Both the position numbers and the translations under genes were made by a program. A stretch of 64,000 nt of DNA from Cladobotryum mycophilum (Eukaryota > Ascomycota > Sordariomycetes > Hypocreales > Hypocreaceae): contig CM071589.1 in NCBI GenBank assembly GCA_036429605.1, forward strand, positions 3,410,001-3,474,000, given 5' to 3'. Under the pieces are notes generated by a model. That model was given only the letters and a program-made list of their open reading frames with translations. It was not told the DNA's origin and searched no databases. Below, piece by piece: positions 36,207 to 47,406 of this stretch (the first letter of the stretch is position 1; every line of letters begins with the position of its first letter).

Positions 36207-36451
36207 CTAGCTCTACTTCCCTTTCCTATCCGATTCTGTGGGTCGGTTGCCCAATACCTGTTCCTGTCCCCCTTTTTTAGACCCAGCCTTTTTACCGTCC
36301 TTCAACTCCAATAACCCCCCTTGACCATGAGAAAAAAGATATATGAGAAAAGAACCCAGAACACCCCCCCAATCTCCCCTCTTCAACTACCGTTGATATC
36401 TACAAACCACTTTTGCTATTTGCCACAGATTCATATAAACGCCATTAAATT
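35557..36451. other. 0.9-kb intergenic region
   Basis: Upstream of the Cdc24-like gene and downstream of the F-box-like gene. Contains the AT microsatellite at about 36174-36203. No supported gene. Confidence 0.45.
36174..36203. repeat. (AT)n microsatellite
   Basis: About 30 bp of alternating TA in non-coding sequence, extended upstream by imperfect ATATATGTG. Confidence 0.85.
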
Positions 36452-37347
36452 TCATAAGATGTATATATTGGTGACCGTTTCGCACGCGTCCCTTCTGTAC
36501 TTTGCCTCCCGCAGCGCTTCGCGCATGCAGTGCCCAAATTTTCCCCGAATGCTCCCCGCCGCGTGAGCCAGCATAGTTTCCTCTGCCCCGTTGTCGTCGT
36601 CGTCATCGTGATGATGATCGTCAACGTGAATCCTCCAGGACGAATCGAGTGGGGAGCTACCGCTTCCAAAGTCCTGCCAGACACGTATGAGGGCACGCTC
36701 CGGAGATACCTCCACCGAGAAGTCGGTCGGGCAGAGCGAGCAGGAACCCTTGACCGTGAGATTCTCCCGGTCAAAGGCTCTGTCAATAGCCCAGGCGAGG
36801 GCCTTGTCCGGGGCAGTGGGACCGCTCCGAGGTTGCTTCTCGATGAGAGTGGAGTGAGATAGCCGCCGATTCACAAGGCAAGGGTCTCCAATGAAAGCCT
36901 GGTGCCTACATATCCGTACCGCACCCAGGCCCCTTTTCGATATCTTCTCGACGCCTGGCCAGAAACTCCATGTCGAGAGGAGTAGATATCTGTCCCCGAC
37001 GACCTTTGGATAGGCCGAAAACTCGCCCCTGAGCACATCGAACCGTATATTCGGGGTAAAGTAGGAGTGGTGCTCCTTCAACAGGTTATGGAGATACATT
37101 CGATACCTCCACTTGTTTAGACGCATGTACTTAAACACGAGCTGGATATGTCGATGGCTCAGAGTAAACGACACATCACTGTAGATGTTGTACGGCAACC
37201 TTTCCCATCCCAGGGGGCAGGACGCATGCTGCGGACGCTTCGGCGTATCGGACGTGTGTACGGGGTGCAGTGCCACGCACCTCTCGCACACCCATCGATC
37301 AGGCAAATCGCGAGCGACAAGAAGCAGGTCCTCCAAGCGCTCCTCCG

Positions 37348-37381
<34 letters not shown>

Positions 37382-37507
37382 CGTCCTTGTGGTCAAGTCT
37401 GAAGTCGAGACTGAAGACGAGTCATTTTTGTGCAGGGTAGTAGTGGTGGCGTAGTTTATATGAGGTTCGCCAAATAAAAGACGACGGGCCGAGTTGCGTA
37501 TAGCCAT
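36452..37507 (-). CDS. F-box-like, cysteine-rich fungal protein
   Basis: A single exon of 351 aa. I chose the first ATG (MAIRNSARRLLFGEPH); the frame extends further only through GTG. A poly-Thr stretch (about residues 37-49) is encoded by a GTT/AAC microsatellite. It is followed by the pattern RWVCERCVALHPVH ... CPLGW and then SDVSFTLSHRHIQLVFKYMR. This is characteristic of a large, poorly characterised fungal family often annotated as F-box domain proteins. A second Cys pair (CSLCPTDFSVEV) and a His/Asp-rich stretch (VDDHHHDDDDD) lie near the C-terminus. The N-terminal F-box itself is not evident, so an upstream exon may be missing or the domain may be lost. Function unknown; substrate recognition for SCF ligases is only a family-level possibility. 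Confidence 0.65.
37347..37382. repeat. (GTT)n coding microsatellite (poly-Thr)
   Basis: About 12 GTT units (AAC on the other strand; read as ACA for Thr in the minus-strand gene). Length variation would change the poly-Thr tract without shifting the frame. Confidence 0.85.
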
Positions 37508-38143
37508 GATTTGTTGGTGTTTAGAGGATGCGCGTAACGGGAACACTGTTTATTTATCTAGAACAATAGAAGCCGACTTTTTTTTTTTTTTTTTTTTGAA
37601 AAGGGAGAAACAATTATATAGAAGACGATCTTCTTAGACTCCTGCATGGCAACGAGTCAAAGTCCAAATGGTAAAACTCTAATGATGACGGTTTGTGCCC
37701 GCATTTGCTTATTTTTAGAATCGCACTGTTCACATATCAGCTTATATTTCGGGCACGCCCGGGCCTAGACGCCGCTGTGGCTTTCTGCCATTCCAGAGCT
37801 TGTTTCAAGAAGTATTGTATGTAATGCGTGTTGGTTTCATAGTACTTTGCAGGAAGATGCGTGATTTGTTGTGTAAGAGAAGAGCACAGGCATGTTTTTG
37901 CCACGTTGGAAGCGCCTCGTGGAGGGTGGTGGGTGCCCTGCATGTTGGCGTCGGTAGTTGTTTTGACGTAAGCTTTGCCACTGCGGGCCATTATGGTATT
38001 TAAGTCGTTTATTAAAGTATAGCAGAGTCCACGTGGTGATACTTTGATTATTCCGAGAAAGCGAGCAGTGATGGATACAAAGAAAGAAGTGCAAGGGGCA
38101 TGCATATACAGTGGATGGACGTTGGCAAAAAGGCCAAAAAAAC

Positions 38144-38242
38144 CGACACCTGCAGGATTCGAACCTGCGCGTGCGAACACAATGCCTATTGGTATCAAGA
38201 TTTGATAGCAGGGCATCGCCTTAACCACTCGGCCAAAGTGTC
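38144..38242 (-). tRNA. tRNA-Ser(GCU), intron-containing, copy 1
   Basis: 99 nt. On the minus strand the acceptor arms GACACTT and AGGTGTC pair. The D-arm GCCGAGTGGTTAAGGC matches the A box, and the anticodon stem ATGCC/GGCAT encloses CTGCTA with anticodon GCT. A serine-type long variable arm and the T-arm GCAGG-TTCGAAT-CCTGC (B box) follow. An 18-nt intron sits one base 3' of the anticodon. Discriminator G as expected for Ser. Two further copies lie at 51 kb. Confidence 0.95.
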
Positions 38243-39506
38243 GTGATTCATGTTGGCGTCCTGAGACGAGGAGGAATTCATCTATAATCATTATAGACCA
38301 TGCTATTAAGGGATTTGAGTTGTGAATCGCATGTCATGGGCAATATGTATAGATGTTGAGAAGGTGTTTGAACTTGGTTATAAAATAAATGCATAATAAT
38401 AGTAATAATAATTATTATTATGATTACTAACCAGATAGCATAGTTTTCATTATGCATCATGTTCGGGCTATTGACAAACAAATTGGAAATTGATTTGTCT
38501 GAGCAACTGACATGTCACACAAGATACAAGTTTCAGGGGAGAGGAGATCCCTCTTTTTTTGTTGACATGTTGCCTTGTAAGGAGGTAGCAACGAATTTCA
38601 CATTATCTCGATGCAGATTGCGCATGGACATGGATCCCAGCCCAGGTAGTATCAAATCAATCAATCAATCATGGATGGATAGATAGATCCTTTGCTGGAC
38701 ATGGGGGATCGCAGGACTTTATAACCTGTTCGGCCCGATCTGACCGTATCATTTCTACTTTCGATTGTGTAATAAATTGCAATCTCCATTTTATACCTGC
38801 ATCGAGCCGAATCGAGAAGAGAGAGAGAGAGAGAGAGAGCATGTAAGAGGGAGAAAGTGATATCGAGAAAGAAAAAAACGCGAGAGTGGAGATTGTAAGA
38901 GTGCCGGCCTTATTAATTTACTTGTGCAAGGGGGAAGGAAGGAGAGAGGGGGGGTTCACGGCAAATGCCGTTTTAGTGGTTGTTTCTTGTTCTTTTGTCT
39001 TCATCCTCATTGGCCGTCGGTCCGAATGCGGCAAAACATGTACCATGTAACACTAAATTACGTGAGAAGATACACACACACACACAAACACACACGACCA
39101 ACGTCGCTCTTGTCGATATGAAAATGGAGGAGACGACGCCCTTTGTCGACGTCAACCATTTTGCGTGAATATGGGATCATGCATGTCATGGGATGGTGCT
39201 AAGTGAAATAGCCTTGCCTACCTAGTACCTACAAGTGCAAGGTCCATCCCTTACTACTTTCGTTGGATGATGACATTCTTTTTTCGCATAAAAAAGGGTT
39301 ATGTTTATACACTACACATTATTGTTCAGATATATACATACCATACATAGCCTTCTTCCCCTAAAGTAAATTATTCTTGATCAAGTAAGTGCCAATACCT
39401 CGATCCGGCAACTAGATAATAAAATACACGACGAGGTTTTCATTAAAAAAAATAAACATTAATAAATCAATAAATAAAAAAATCTAGACTCAATATAGCG
39501 ACGACG
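38243..39506. other. 1.26-kb intergenic region between tRNA-Ser copy 1 and the DUF1295 gene
   Basis: No ORF is convincing. It holds an AT-rich ATA/ATT tract (38385-38425), a GA tract near 38818-38840 and a CA tract near 39072-39095. The spacer between the F-box-like gene and the tRNA (37508-38143) is likewise empty, except for T runs near 37577-37597. Confidence 0.4.
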
Positions 39507-40128
39507 ATGACGACGACGGCGGTTCATGTCCTCGATGATTACTACCTTGGCATTACGGCCTTGATAACAGTCGCGTATCAACTCGTCTTCTTCGCCATCG
39601 CCTTTACTCTACAATTTGATAAACTCACAGGTTCGTACCCCGTATTCATAAAAACAAAAACAAAAACAAAAACAAAAAAACAAAACAAAAATGTCTCTCT
39701 CTCTCTCTCTATGTCTCTCCCAACGTTAAAAAAAACCGTTAAACTTATTTGAGACAAAAAAATATTGCGACATAACAGACTTTGCCGGCGGCACCAACTT
39801 TGCCATCCTCGCCATCGTCACACTGTCTCTCAGCAGCAGCAGCAGCGATAGCGACATTCACACTCGTCAAATCATCGTCTCCCTCTTCCTCATCATCTGG
39901 GCCCTCCGCCTCTCCGGCTTCCTCCTCTTTCGAATCGTCAAGACCGGAAAAGATGACCGCTTCGATGGCATGCGCGACAAGTTCCTCCCCTTCCTCGGCT
40001 TCTGGCTCTTTCAGATGCTCTGGGTCTGGACCGTGTCTCTGCCTGTAACCGTCCTGAACTCGCCCGCAGTCTCTAGATACTACTACCACCACCACTACCC
40101 CCACGGCAGCAGCACGAGTTTGGAACGG

Positions 40129-40159
<31 letters not shown>

Positions 40160-40918
40160 GGACATCGCCGGGGTGGTTCTATACGTCCTTGGTCTGACGT
40201 TGGAGGTGGTTAGCGATGCGCAGCGGTATAGGTTCCGCAGCACGCACGATGGCAAGGCAGTCTGCGACAAAGGTCTCTTTGCCCTATCACGGCATCCCAA
40301 TTATTTCGGAGAGATTGTCCTCCACTTCTGTGAGTTCTTTTTCTTCCTTGTCTTTTTCTTTTTCTTTCTCGATTGGGGAAAATCGATGATGATGGGACAA
40401 AAAGTTTCTCGGGCCGAAATACAGGGCTGACAGGATGGATTGGATGGGCAGCCATATACATGATTGCCGTCTCTCCGGCCGCCGCGGATGGCCTCGTCCG
40501 CGGCCAGGCACGCAACGCTCTCTACGCCACGATCCTTGGCCCCATGTTCATCACCTTCCTCCTCCTCTTCGTCTCCGGCCTCCCCCTTGGCGAGAGACCA
40601 AAGGCCAAGTCGAGGTACGACGGAAACAACAACTGGGAGACCTACAAGCGCTGGCTCGACCGGACAAGTATCCTCGTCCCGTTCCCTCCCCAACTCTACG
40701 AGAAACTACCGACGATCCTAAAGCGAACGGTGTTCCTCGAGTTCCCAATGTATGTCTTTGACCCCGCCAAGCATTCCGATGCTGCTGCTGCGGCAGCAGC
40801 AGAGTCAGGGGGAGGCGCAGCGATCAACACCACCACCAACACAGCAGCAGCAGTAGTAGCAACAGCAGCAACAGCAACAGAAACAACAGATCAAATGCAA
40901 ATGAAAATGCGGAGATAA
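39507..40918 (+). CDS. DUF1295 steroid-5-alpha-reductase-like membrane protein (one frameshift)
   Basis: Exons 39507-39630, 39779-40329 and 40425-40918 give about 389 aa after frame repair. Hydrophobic segments are YYLGITALITVAYQLVFFAI, FAILAIVTLSLS, IIVSLFLIIWALRLSGFLLF and FLPFLGFWLFQMLWVWTVSL. The DUF1295 hallmark FALSRHPNYFGEIVLHF, plus SDAQRYRFRS and LFLEFPMYVFDPAKHSD-type C-terminal motifs, is clear. These enzymes belong to the isoprenylcysteine-methyltransferase/steroid-reductase fold; the fungal substrate is unknown. The frame breaks in the C run 40098-40102. A sixth C gives the conserved FGTG...GRDIAGVVLY junction. An AGT microsatellite inserts eight Ser into that motif. The C-terminus has Ala/Thr repeats. 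Intron donors are GTTCGT and GTGAGT. Confidence 0.85.
40131..40154. repeat. (AGT)8 coding microsatellite (poly-Ser)
   Basis: Eight AGT units inside the DUF1295 gene. They read as Ser8 in the frame that gives FGTG before and GRDIAG after, or as poly-Val in the shifted frame. Confidence 0.85.
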
Positions 40919-41296
40919 ACAACGAGGACCGAGGCAGTGGTGAGGAGAGGCTCATCTAATTTTCTGCCTTGGCCTTTTGATATGCCCGGGACAACCTTGA
41001 CGTATCATCGTGCTGCTGTACACCCTGTCCCATCGCATCATGATGCATACATAGTTCAAAAGTACCCTAAATGCACATAGTTGGGTACTTTTGATTTTTA
41101 TTTTTATTTCTTCTTCCCCCTGGGGCTCCCATTTTCATAACCCATTTTAACGAACAAAAAAAAAGTCTTCCCCAGAGTTGTGAAGCCCAATAAAAAAAAT
41201 GAAATGAGGGGAAAGGGAAAAAAAGAAAAAGAGTATTCGCTCTCTCTACCAGATTACATTATCATCATCAGTGTCTCGAACCATTTGGCAAGGGGG
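40919..41296. other. Short convergent intergenic region
   Basis: 378 bp between the DUF1295 and GFA 3' ends. Contains an inverted pair, AAAAGTACCC (about 41057-41066) and GGGTACTTTT (about 41083-41092), that could form a hairpin, perhaps a 3'-end signal. Confidence 0.4.
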
Positions 41297-42098
41297 TTAC
41301 CCATGAACTAGGCTGCCGCCCTGGCCATCATATACGCCCTGCGGATCTACCTCGTAGGCTCCAGTTCCAGTTCCCACCAGGGAACCAGGTTGATCCAGCA
41401 GCTCCTGCGTCTGCCCAATATCGGTGCTTGCCGTGCTCTCCGTGTGAGCCTCGGAACCCTCCGGGATGGGCACCATGGCAGTCTTGGTCCAGAGGTGAAT
41501 GGCCTTTTCCCAATCCAGGCCCTCGATACAACCACCTTTGACGGAGACGACTTGCTTCGTCTTGTTTTTAAACTTGGGCGTCAGTTTAAGGATTTATATG
41601 TTAGTAAGGGGGTTTCTTCTAGGGGAGTCATACTGGAGTCGTGTGAATAAGTCTTGTTCCGCAATTGCGACAAAAGTAGCTGGAACCGAAGGATTCAAGG
41701 TTAGCCGGGATTTTCTGTGTGTTATCTCCTATCGTAGATACACATTATGTACTCCGTATACATACCAATACAGGGAGTCACCTGAAGCGGTTGGTCGTCT
41801 TTAACAAATCCAGATTAGTAAGAGAGATGTCATTTCCTCCCCCTCCCCCTCCCCCTCAGAGAGTTTCTCCAACTCTGAAAGAGGGGAAAGGGCGTCTAAC
41901 AGGCTTGAGAGAGAGAACCTACTTGTAACAGCTCAGAAGATCGGTGTCGGGGAGTTTGAACTGGGGGAAAATGGCCGAAGTTCCAAAAGCTGAGCCGGTC
42001 TGCCTCTTACACTCATTGCAGTGGCATATGTACAGAGCGAGGGGTTCGGGGAGAGGCGTCTTGAAGGTGACTGCTCCACACTGGCATCGGGCGTTCAT
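41297..42098 (-). CDS. GFA/CENP-V family zinc-binding protein (glutathione-dependent formaldehyde-activating type)
   Basis: Four exons encode 176 aa: 42098-41923, 41798-41766 (only 33 bp), 41679-41634 and 41572-41297. It starts MNARCQCGAVTFKTPLPEP. Zinc ligands fit the family: CQC, CHCNEC and CRNCG. Other family marks are RQTGSAFGTSAIFP after the CxxC and VKGGCIEGLDW near the end of the fold. Members bind zinc and some add formaldehyde to glutathione; most fungal members are uncharacterised. Splicing of all three introns is needed: the 33-bp exon restores KRPTASGDSLYC between the Cys pairs. Intron 1 (41799-41922) contains a GAGGGG simple repeat. The tail after the fold (Gly/Ala/Thr-rich, about 50 residues) is not conserved. 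Located convergent to the DUF1295 gene. Confidence 0.88.
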
Positions 42099-43673
42099 CT
42101 TTGCGAGGGGTTGTAAAAGGCTCTGTAAGGGTTGTATGGGCTGTACGGGTTGCGAAGGGGGTTGTGAGAAGAGAGAGTAAGAGTAGGAGAGCGAGAAAGA
42201 GAGAGATAAAGAGAAGGATTGATAATCAGATAGTCGGTTTCTTGATGTATCGTAGTATTGGTCGCGTGATCGAACCCAGTCTCGAGGTTCCCAGTTTAAG
42301 TTAATTTAAAGAGACGGTAAGAGAAGAGTAAGAAGAGGAAGAAGAAGAAGTAGACCCAGTTTCTTTCTTCAAATATTCCATGGCCCCCAAGTGTATTAAA
42401 TATCTTTTCCCTCTTATTGATAAAAGCCAGTAAGACGAAAGAGAGAGAGAGAGAGAGAGAGACCAACAGGCAGATAGAGAGAATAAAAAAAGAATAAAAA
42501 TAAAAATAAAAATGCCCTAAAAATAACGAAAGAAAAAAATCGCCAGGCACAGCAAGCAAGTTCTCTTTTCGATACTACGTCGGGAGAGCTGCCCCCGTGC
42601 TTGGGCGAATGGTGATACCAACATGTAACAACCCAGGCAACAAAAGCAGGTAAATCACAGAGTCACATCGCAAGAAGGGTTCGACAAGGGGTACGTATGT
42701 ATGTCGCGCACTGTTATTTTTTTTATTCGGTTTATTTTTTTATTCCCTCGACCGGTCTTGTTCAAATTTTTTCTTTTTAGGAAATTTTGTTCAGTTACCG
42801 TCTTCGGGGGTTGGTCCGCTTGGCATATGATGGAATGAGAGAGAAAAAAGAATGGGTTTTAAAAAAATTGTTGTGTGTTATAGGCAACAATGCCTCGTTT
42901 TTGTGTGGTAATCCAGCCCCCTTCTTTGTCTCTCTTACTCCTCTTCTCTTCTCGCTCTCTCCGCTTATGGGTTGGGCGGTGGGGGGAAGGGTTGATGATT
43001 CCTTTCTTTGGTCTGGTTGGATGGAAAACGAGCCCGGAGAGGCGCAGTATGTGCGTGAGAAGCGCGAACGTGTGTGGTGTGTGTGTGAGTGGGAGAAGGG
43101 AGAGGTTGAGCTGTCAAAGGCAGACACAAGGGAGGGGCAAAACAAAAGGCCTACCAGCTCCGGCGGCCAAGACCAATCGCGACGTGACTCATTAACGGAA
43201 GGGAATCTGATGAGAAGGCATAAAGGCTGGGCTTTGAAAGGAAATAGTCGCGAGATCACATGAGACCGCGGTTATTTGAATGCACGAGGCATGTCCCCAT
43301 GAGTACTATGGGCTCTCTCTTTCTGCCTGGCTTGTATGTGTGTATGTATGGATGTAGGTGTGTGGTTGGTAAGTTGAGCGAGCGAGTGACCGAGAGTGCG
43401 AGAGTGTGAGAGAGAAAGAGGAAAGGAAAGTCGTCTGATGATGATGTTCAGCGTTGCTTCCACAAAGAAACCTTGGAGACTTCCTTCACCTCCTACTCCC
43501 GGGCCTTCGTATAGTAGCCTATTAGATAACACTCCAAGTTAAAGGGTGTTGACATAAGGGTAGGTAGTGTTCGGCTATCGACGGGCGTTAACCCCGACAA
43601 GGACAAGAACGACCGGAGGAAACGGTTCAACAGGCAAGGCTTGGATTCCAAGGGAATGGAAAGACCTTCCAAG

Positions 43674-43685
43674 CCCCCCCCCCCC
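43674..43685. repeat. Poly-C homopolymer (12)
   Basis: An uninterrupted C run in the gene-poor region. Confidence 0.85.
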
Positions 43686-45270
43686 GGTGAGGGGAGGGGG
43701 CAGACGAGTAGTACATACTTGAGGGGGTACCAGGTCGGTTAGCTGAACCCAGAGAGATTGTATCGCCTGCCTACCTACTGACTAGGTAGGTAGTGGTAGA
43801 GGAGTACCTAGTAATACCAGGTATGTAGATGTAGGCCAGGGCAGAAAATGGCAACCCAAAGTCCAAGCTTTCCCCCTCCCTTCTTACTACTGCTACTGCT
43901 GCTACTACGCAAAAAAGAATTCACAGTTTGTCTCGTCCTCGTTGTGCGTTTATGGTTTCATGCAAGTAAACCTTTGCGGTCAGACATTGCGCCCTCCAGA
44001 TGACATGATAACCGGGCCCCCGATTGATTAACATTTCCCCCTAGGCAGAACGTCCGTGATGTTACATGCACGCACCTCTTTTTTTTCTCTCTCTCTCTCT
44101 CTCTTTCCCCTGCTCTCACCCCTCGCAGCATAACGCACGCTCGGATAACCGCCATCATACGCGTACCTTTTTTGGAAAGCCTTTCTCTCTCTCTCTCTCG
44201 CTAACAAGTACATACGTCAAAGGAGAGAAGCTTTCTCTCAAGAGGAGGGAGGGGGTGGGCGGACTTAAACTCCGCTGTAGATCTGGCCACTCTCCATCCA
44301 ATCCATCCCTCCCCCTTCCCTTGAAGGTTTTATTTTATTGTATTTTATTATATTTTATTGTATATTTTATTATTTCACATGACCTTGCCTTGATGGGGAA
44401 CTGTCGATCCCTCGCTAAGCTTTGGGTAGGGAGAGATGAACAGATGTCCTAAATCTGATAACATATGACCAAACTGGGAATAAACATTTTTCTGTTTCGT
44501 TTTACAAGGGAGAGAGAGGGGAGGGAGGGACATGGCAATAAACATGTACATGTATATATGTATAGTAAACAAACTTTCGATACTCGCTTGTCCTAGCTTA
44601 AGGCTTACTTTTTCTTCTCTCTACTTGACTCATGTTCACGCCCTTCTTGCGTTGCTCCCCCTTATTTTGTCAACTCTTTTCTGTAAATCATCTTGGCTGT
44701 CCATCATGTTTGTAGATCCATTTTGACATCTCCATCCATTACGTAGCCAAGGTAGGACAAAAATCGATCAAGTCACACTCGGCAGATGGTTGTCCAAATG
44801 GTTAAGGGTAACTATATTTTTAGAACCCAAACCCACCAAAAACAGCTCCATTTCCCACACCATCACACAAGGCTGAACCGTTTAATGTTGCACACACACA
44901 CCACCACCCTTTAATTAACAAGCAAGCATCGTTAGTTAGCTGTAACCTCAAGCCAAGGGGAGAAGAAAAACAAAACATGCGAACGCTAAAGATCAAACCT
45001 GCATATTCCAATCCACCCACCCGGCACATGCTTCTTCCGTGTGGCTGCTACTGCGCTACCACCTCTTGCTACCACCGCACTACTGTACGCGTACGGCCAG
45101 GTTAGGCCATGCCTCTCCCATGCCTATCCCATGCTCCACGCTCCATGTTCCATGCTCCATTTCTTGCACACATCACACGTGCATCCACATACATTTCCCA
45201 CATTCCCTTCACCTTCTCTTTTCTTTCTCTCTATCCCTCCCCTCCCCCACCATCCGTCTCTTCTCTTCCA

Positions 45271-45290
45271 CACACACACACACACACACA
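45271..45290. repeat. (CA)n microsatellite
   Basis: About ten CA units ending just downstream of the stop codon of the F-box/2EXR-like gene. Confidence 0.85.
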
Positions 45291-45296
45291 AGTACC

Positions 45297-46409
45297 TTAC
45301 CTCACCCTTTTCTCCACGCATGACACCTGCACCTGCACCCCGGAACCCATCGCCCCCAAGACATTTTGCACCATCCGGCACCAGGCCAGCTTCTGCCTGG
45401 ACCCCCACGTAGGTGCCTGCACCTCAATCTCCATCCTTTCTAGGCTGCTCATGGACGCCAGCCCTGCAACCTCTACCCAGCCCCTCACCGTTGTCATCGT
45501 GGCGCTTACCAACCCACTCTCATAATTATAATCATCATCATCATCGTCATCATCACCTTCAGTAGTAGTAGTAGTAGTGCCTTCTTCGTCACCGTCCCCG
45601 TCATGGTGGGACTCGGCTCCGGCTCCATCTCCGTCCAGGCCCATAATTGTGAGCCGAATGCCCCGTAGCCCCGCGGCCCATCCCGATCCGCGTCCGCAAA
45701 GCTCCGCCCACTGTTGTAATGCTGTCGGGTCGCTTAAATCCCTCGCCAGCACTTCTAGCCTAACGTAGCGCACCGCATCCCTCTGCCATGGACGCTGTGC
45801 CTTGGTCACTGCGGCGGCGGTGCTGAGACCGGACGAGAACCAGTTGATGAATACGGACTCGTTGGCCGTAAAGGGCACCAGTCGTGCTTCAAAGTAGATT
45901 TGCCTGCAGCTGCGCAGTAGACCCGTAGGTAATCCGGCAAACGGCCGATCCGGGCTCAGCAGGAGCTCGGACTCCCTGTGCTCGCCCCTGTGCTCGCGTG
46001 CCTCTGGCGAACATGCCTCGGCTTCTGGGTCTGCGTCCTCCACTTTCTCGGCCCTGTTTTCATCCCGCACGGTCCGAAGGATGTACCGAGTGTGAACCGG
46101 GACGGGATATCCAGGCCCTAGATCCGCGTGCCGAACGGGGTTCATGAGTAGCAGCCAATGGTATATGCACAGACGGATCTCGAGCGGCAGAGACAGGAGC
46201 CTCGGGCGAGATTCCGTCTCCGTCGCCTCGGAATCGTCATCCTGGCTGCCGTCATCCCCATGCGACGTCAACCTGTCATCGAAACCCCACCGCCTCGAGA
46301 TATCACGCACTACTATAGCCTTCGAGTTTACTATAGCTCGTTCCGAGAAGCAAACTCCGGGCGGGTATATTGCCTGAAACAGGCAGGCCTCTGAAAAGCT
46401 GCTAGCCAT
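45297..46409 (-). CDS. F-box/2EXR-like fungal protein
   Basis: A single exon of 370 aa starting MASSFSEACLFQ. After an acidic stretch it contains PRLLSLPLEIRLCIYHWLLL, the leucine-proline-rich helix typical of fungal F-box-like and 2EXR domains. Later it has GLLRSCRQIYFEARLVPFTA, the second conserved block of that family (LLxxCRQIYxEA). A poly-Thr then poly-Asp segment (TTTTTTEGDDDDDDDD) is encoded by simple repeats in the C-terminal third. These proteins are numerous in filamentous fungi and mostly uncharacterised. A role as a substrate adaptor is family-level inference only. No intron or frameshift is evident. Confidence 0.7.
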   Translation of the reverse strand: MASSFSEACLFQAIYPPGVCFSERAIVNSKAIVVRDISRRWGFDDRLTSHGDDGSQDDDSEATETESRPRLLSLPLEIRLCIYHWLLLMNPVRHADLGPGYPVPVHTRYILRTVRDENRAEKVEDADPEAEACSPEAREHRGEHRESELLLSPDRPFAGLPTGLLRSCRQIYFEARLVPFTANESVFINWFSSGLSTAAAVTKAQRPWQRDAVRYVRLEVLARDLSDPTALQQWAELCGRGSGWAAGLRGIRLTIMGLDGDGAGAESHHDGDGDEEGTTTTTTEGDDDDDDDDYNYESGLVSATMTTVRGWVEVAGLASMSSLERMEIEVQAPTWGSRQKLAWCRMVQNVLGAMGSGVQVQVSCVEKRVR

Positions 46410-47406
46410 CTCCGGGAATGCCTATTTTTTCTTCTTTGGGGTTGCCCAGTGTGTCAGAGTAATTTCGTCCGTTCCCACGTCGATTATAAAGCGGCGGCGT
46501 CCTCGGGCTTCCGAGCAGGAGAGATACTGCATGTCTCATGCCGAGTCACGACGCAACGGCTTCGTGGATGGGCGCTTCCATCCAATCGTCAACCTGGCGT
46601 GATGGGAGCAGGGTTCTAGTGCAGAATCTTTGGGTATCAACACATTGTAGGGCTGAAACACGGAGCGAACATGATCGTAGTATTAAGCTGAATGTAAGCT
46701 TATTACTACCACTCCCGGTTGCCAATATGACAGTAGATGACGAGAACCCAGGGCGAGCATGCAAGGTTGCGGGGTTCATCATCATGACGTTTACGTCTGC
46801 TTACCAGCCAAGGTCAAAGCCATGGTCAAAAGATCCATGCAGACAACTCCGTACCCCGTACCTCGTGGATTATTACTTTGATTTGTCCACAGATTTTGCC
46901 CAGCGCCACAATGAATCTAGAGCTCGCGCACTGCCCTCCATAGGGCTGAATCGCTTGATAGCTTCGCTAGCCGACTGGGGTATAATAACAATCCATGCTC
47001 TTCAGGGGCCAGACCAGCCACCGCGGAGCCAAACCGATGGTCAAACTTGCTCAACACACTGATGAGTCGGTCAAAGATAATGATGCAGAAGTTATGCATG
47101 TCAGGCCATAATAATGTTGAATGGTAGCTCTGGCTGGCCCTTCAAATCGTCCTTGTCCTTCTCCGACGGGGCTACCGTATCATTATCCTACGACGATGTG
47201 ATACCAAGAGATGAGTCGTCCTTTGAATCATCAGTCTCTGGGGTGTCCCTCATGCTTTTGGGGGACGATTCGAAATCAAATTTTACATCCTCGGAGCTGT
47301 CAGAGTTCTCTGGGGTAGTCGCACCATTCTCGTCGGATGATTCAAAATAAAAAACTGCGTCATCTGTCGAATATTTCATTTGCAGCAAGACATTCGCAGC
47401 GCTCTT
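46410..47406. other. 1-kb intergenic region upstream of the 2EXR-like gene and downstream of MED8
   Basis: Contains an acidic Ser/Asp/Glu-rich minus-strand frame at 47188-47388 without family features; not annotated as a gene. Otherwise nothing recognised. Confidence 0.4.

Larger units (their letters stand above)
42099..45296. other. 3.2-kb gene-poor, simple-repeat-rich region
   Basis: No conserved coding sequence on either strand. It is dense in low-complexity DNA: GA/CT tracts (about 42440-42462, 44083-44106, 44183-44200), a 12-C run (43674-43685), TATTTTATT repeats (44330-44365) and a CA tract (45271-45290). A short inverted repeat lies at 43770-43790. It separates two genes that are both on the minus strand. 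A promoter for the GFA gene and the 3' UTR of the next gene account for part of it. Confidence 0.45.

Noticed and set aside
37737..38291. 184-codon minus-strand ORF
   Set aside because: Most of it reads through the tRNA-Ser gene; the ARAGSNPAG peptide is the usual false translation of a tRNA T-arm.
42787..43263. Overlapping 150-codon ORFs on both strands
   Set aside because: Low-complexity sequence open in both directions; no family features.
47188..47388. Acidic minus-strand ORF next to MED8
   Set aside because: Short, low-complexity, also open on the opposite strand, and no splice link to MED8.
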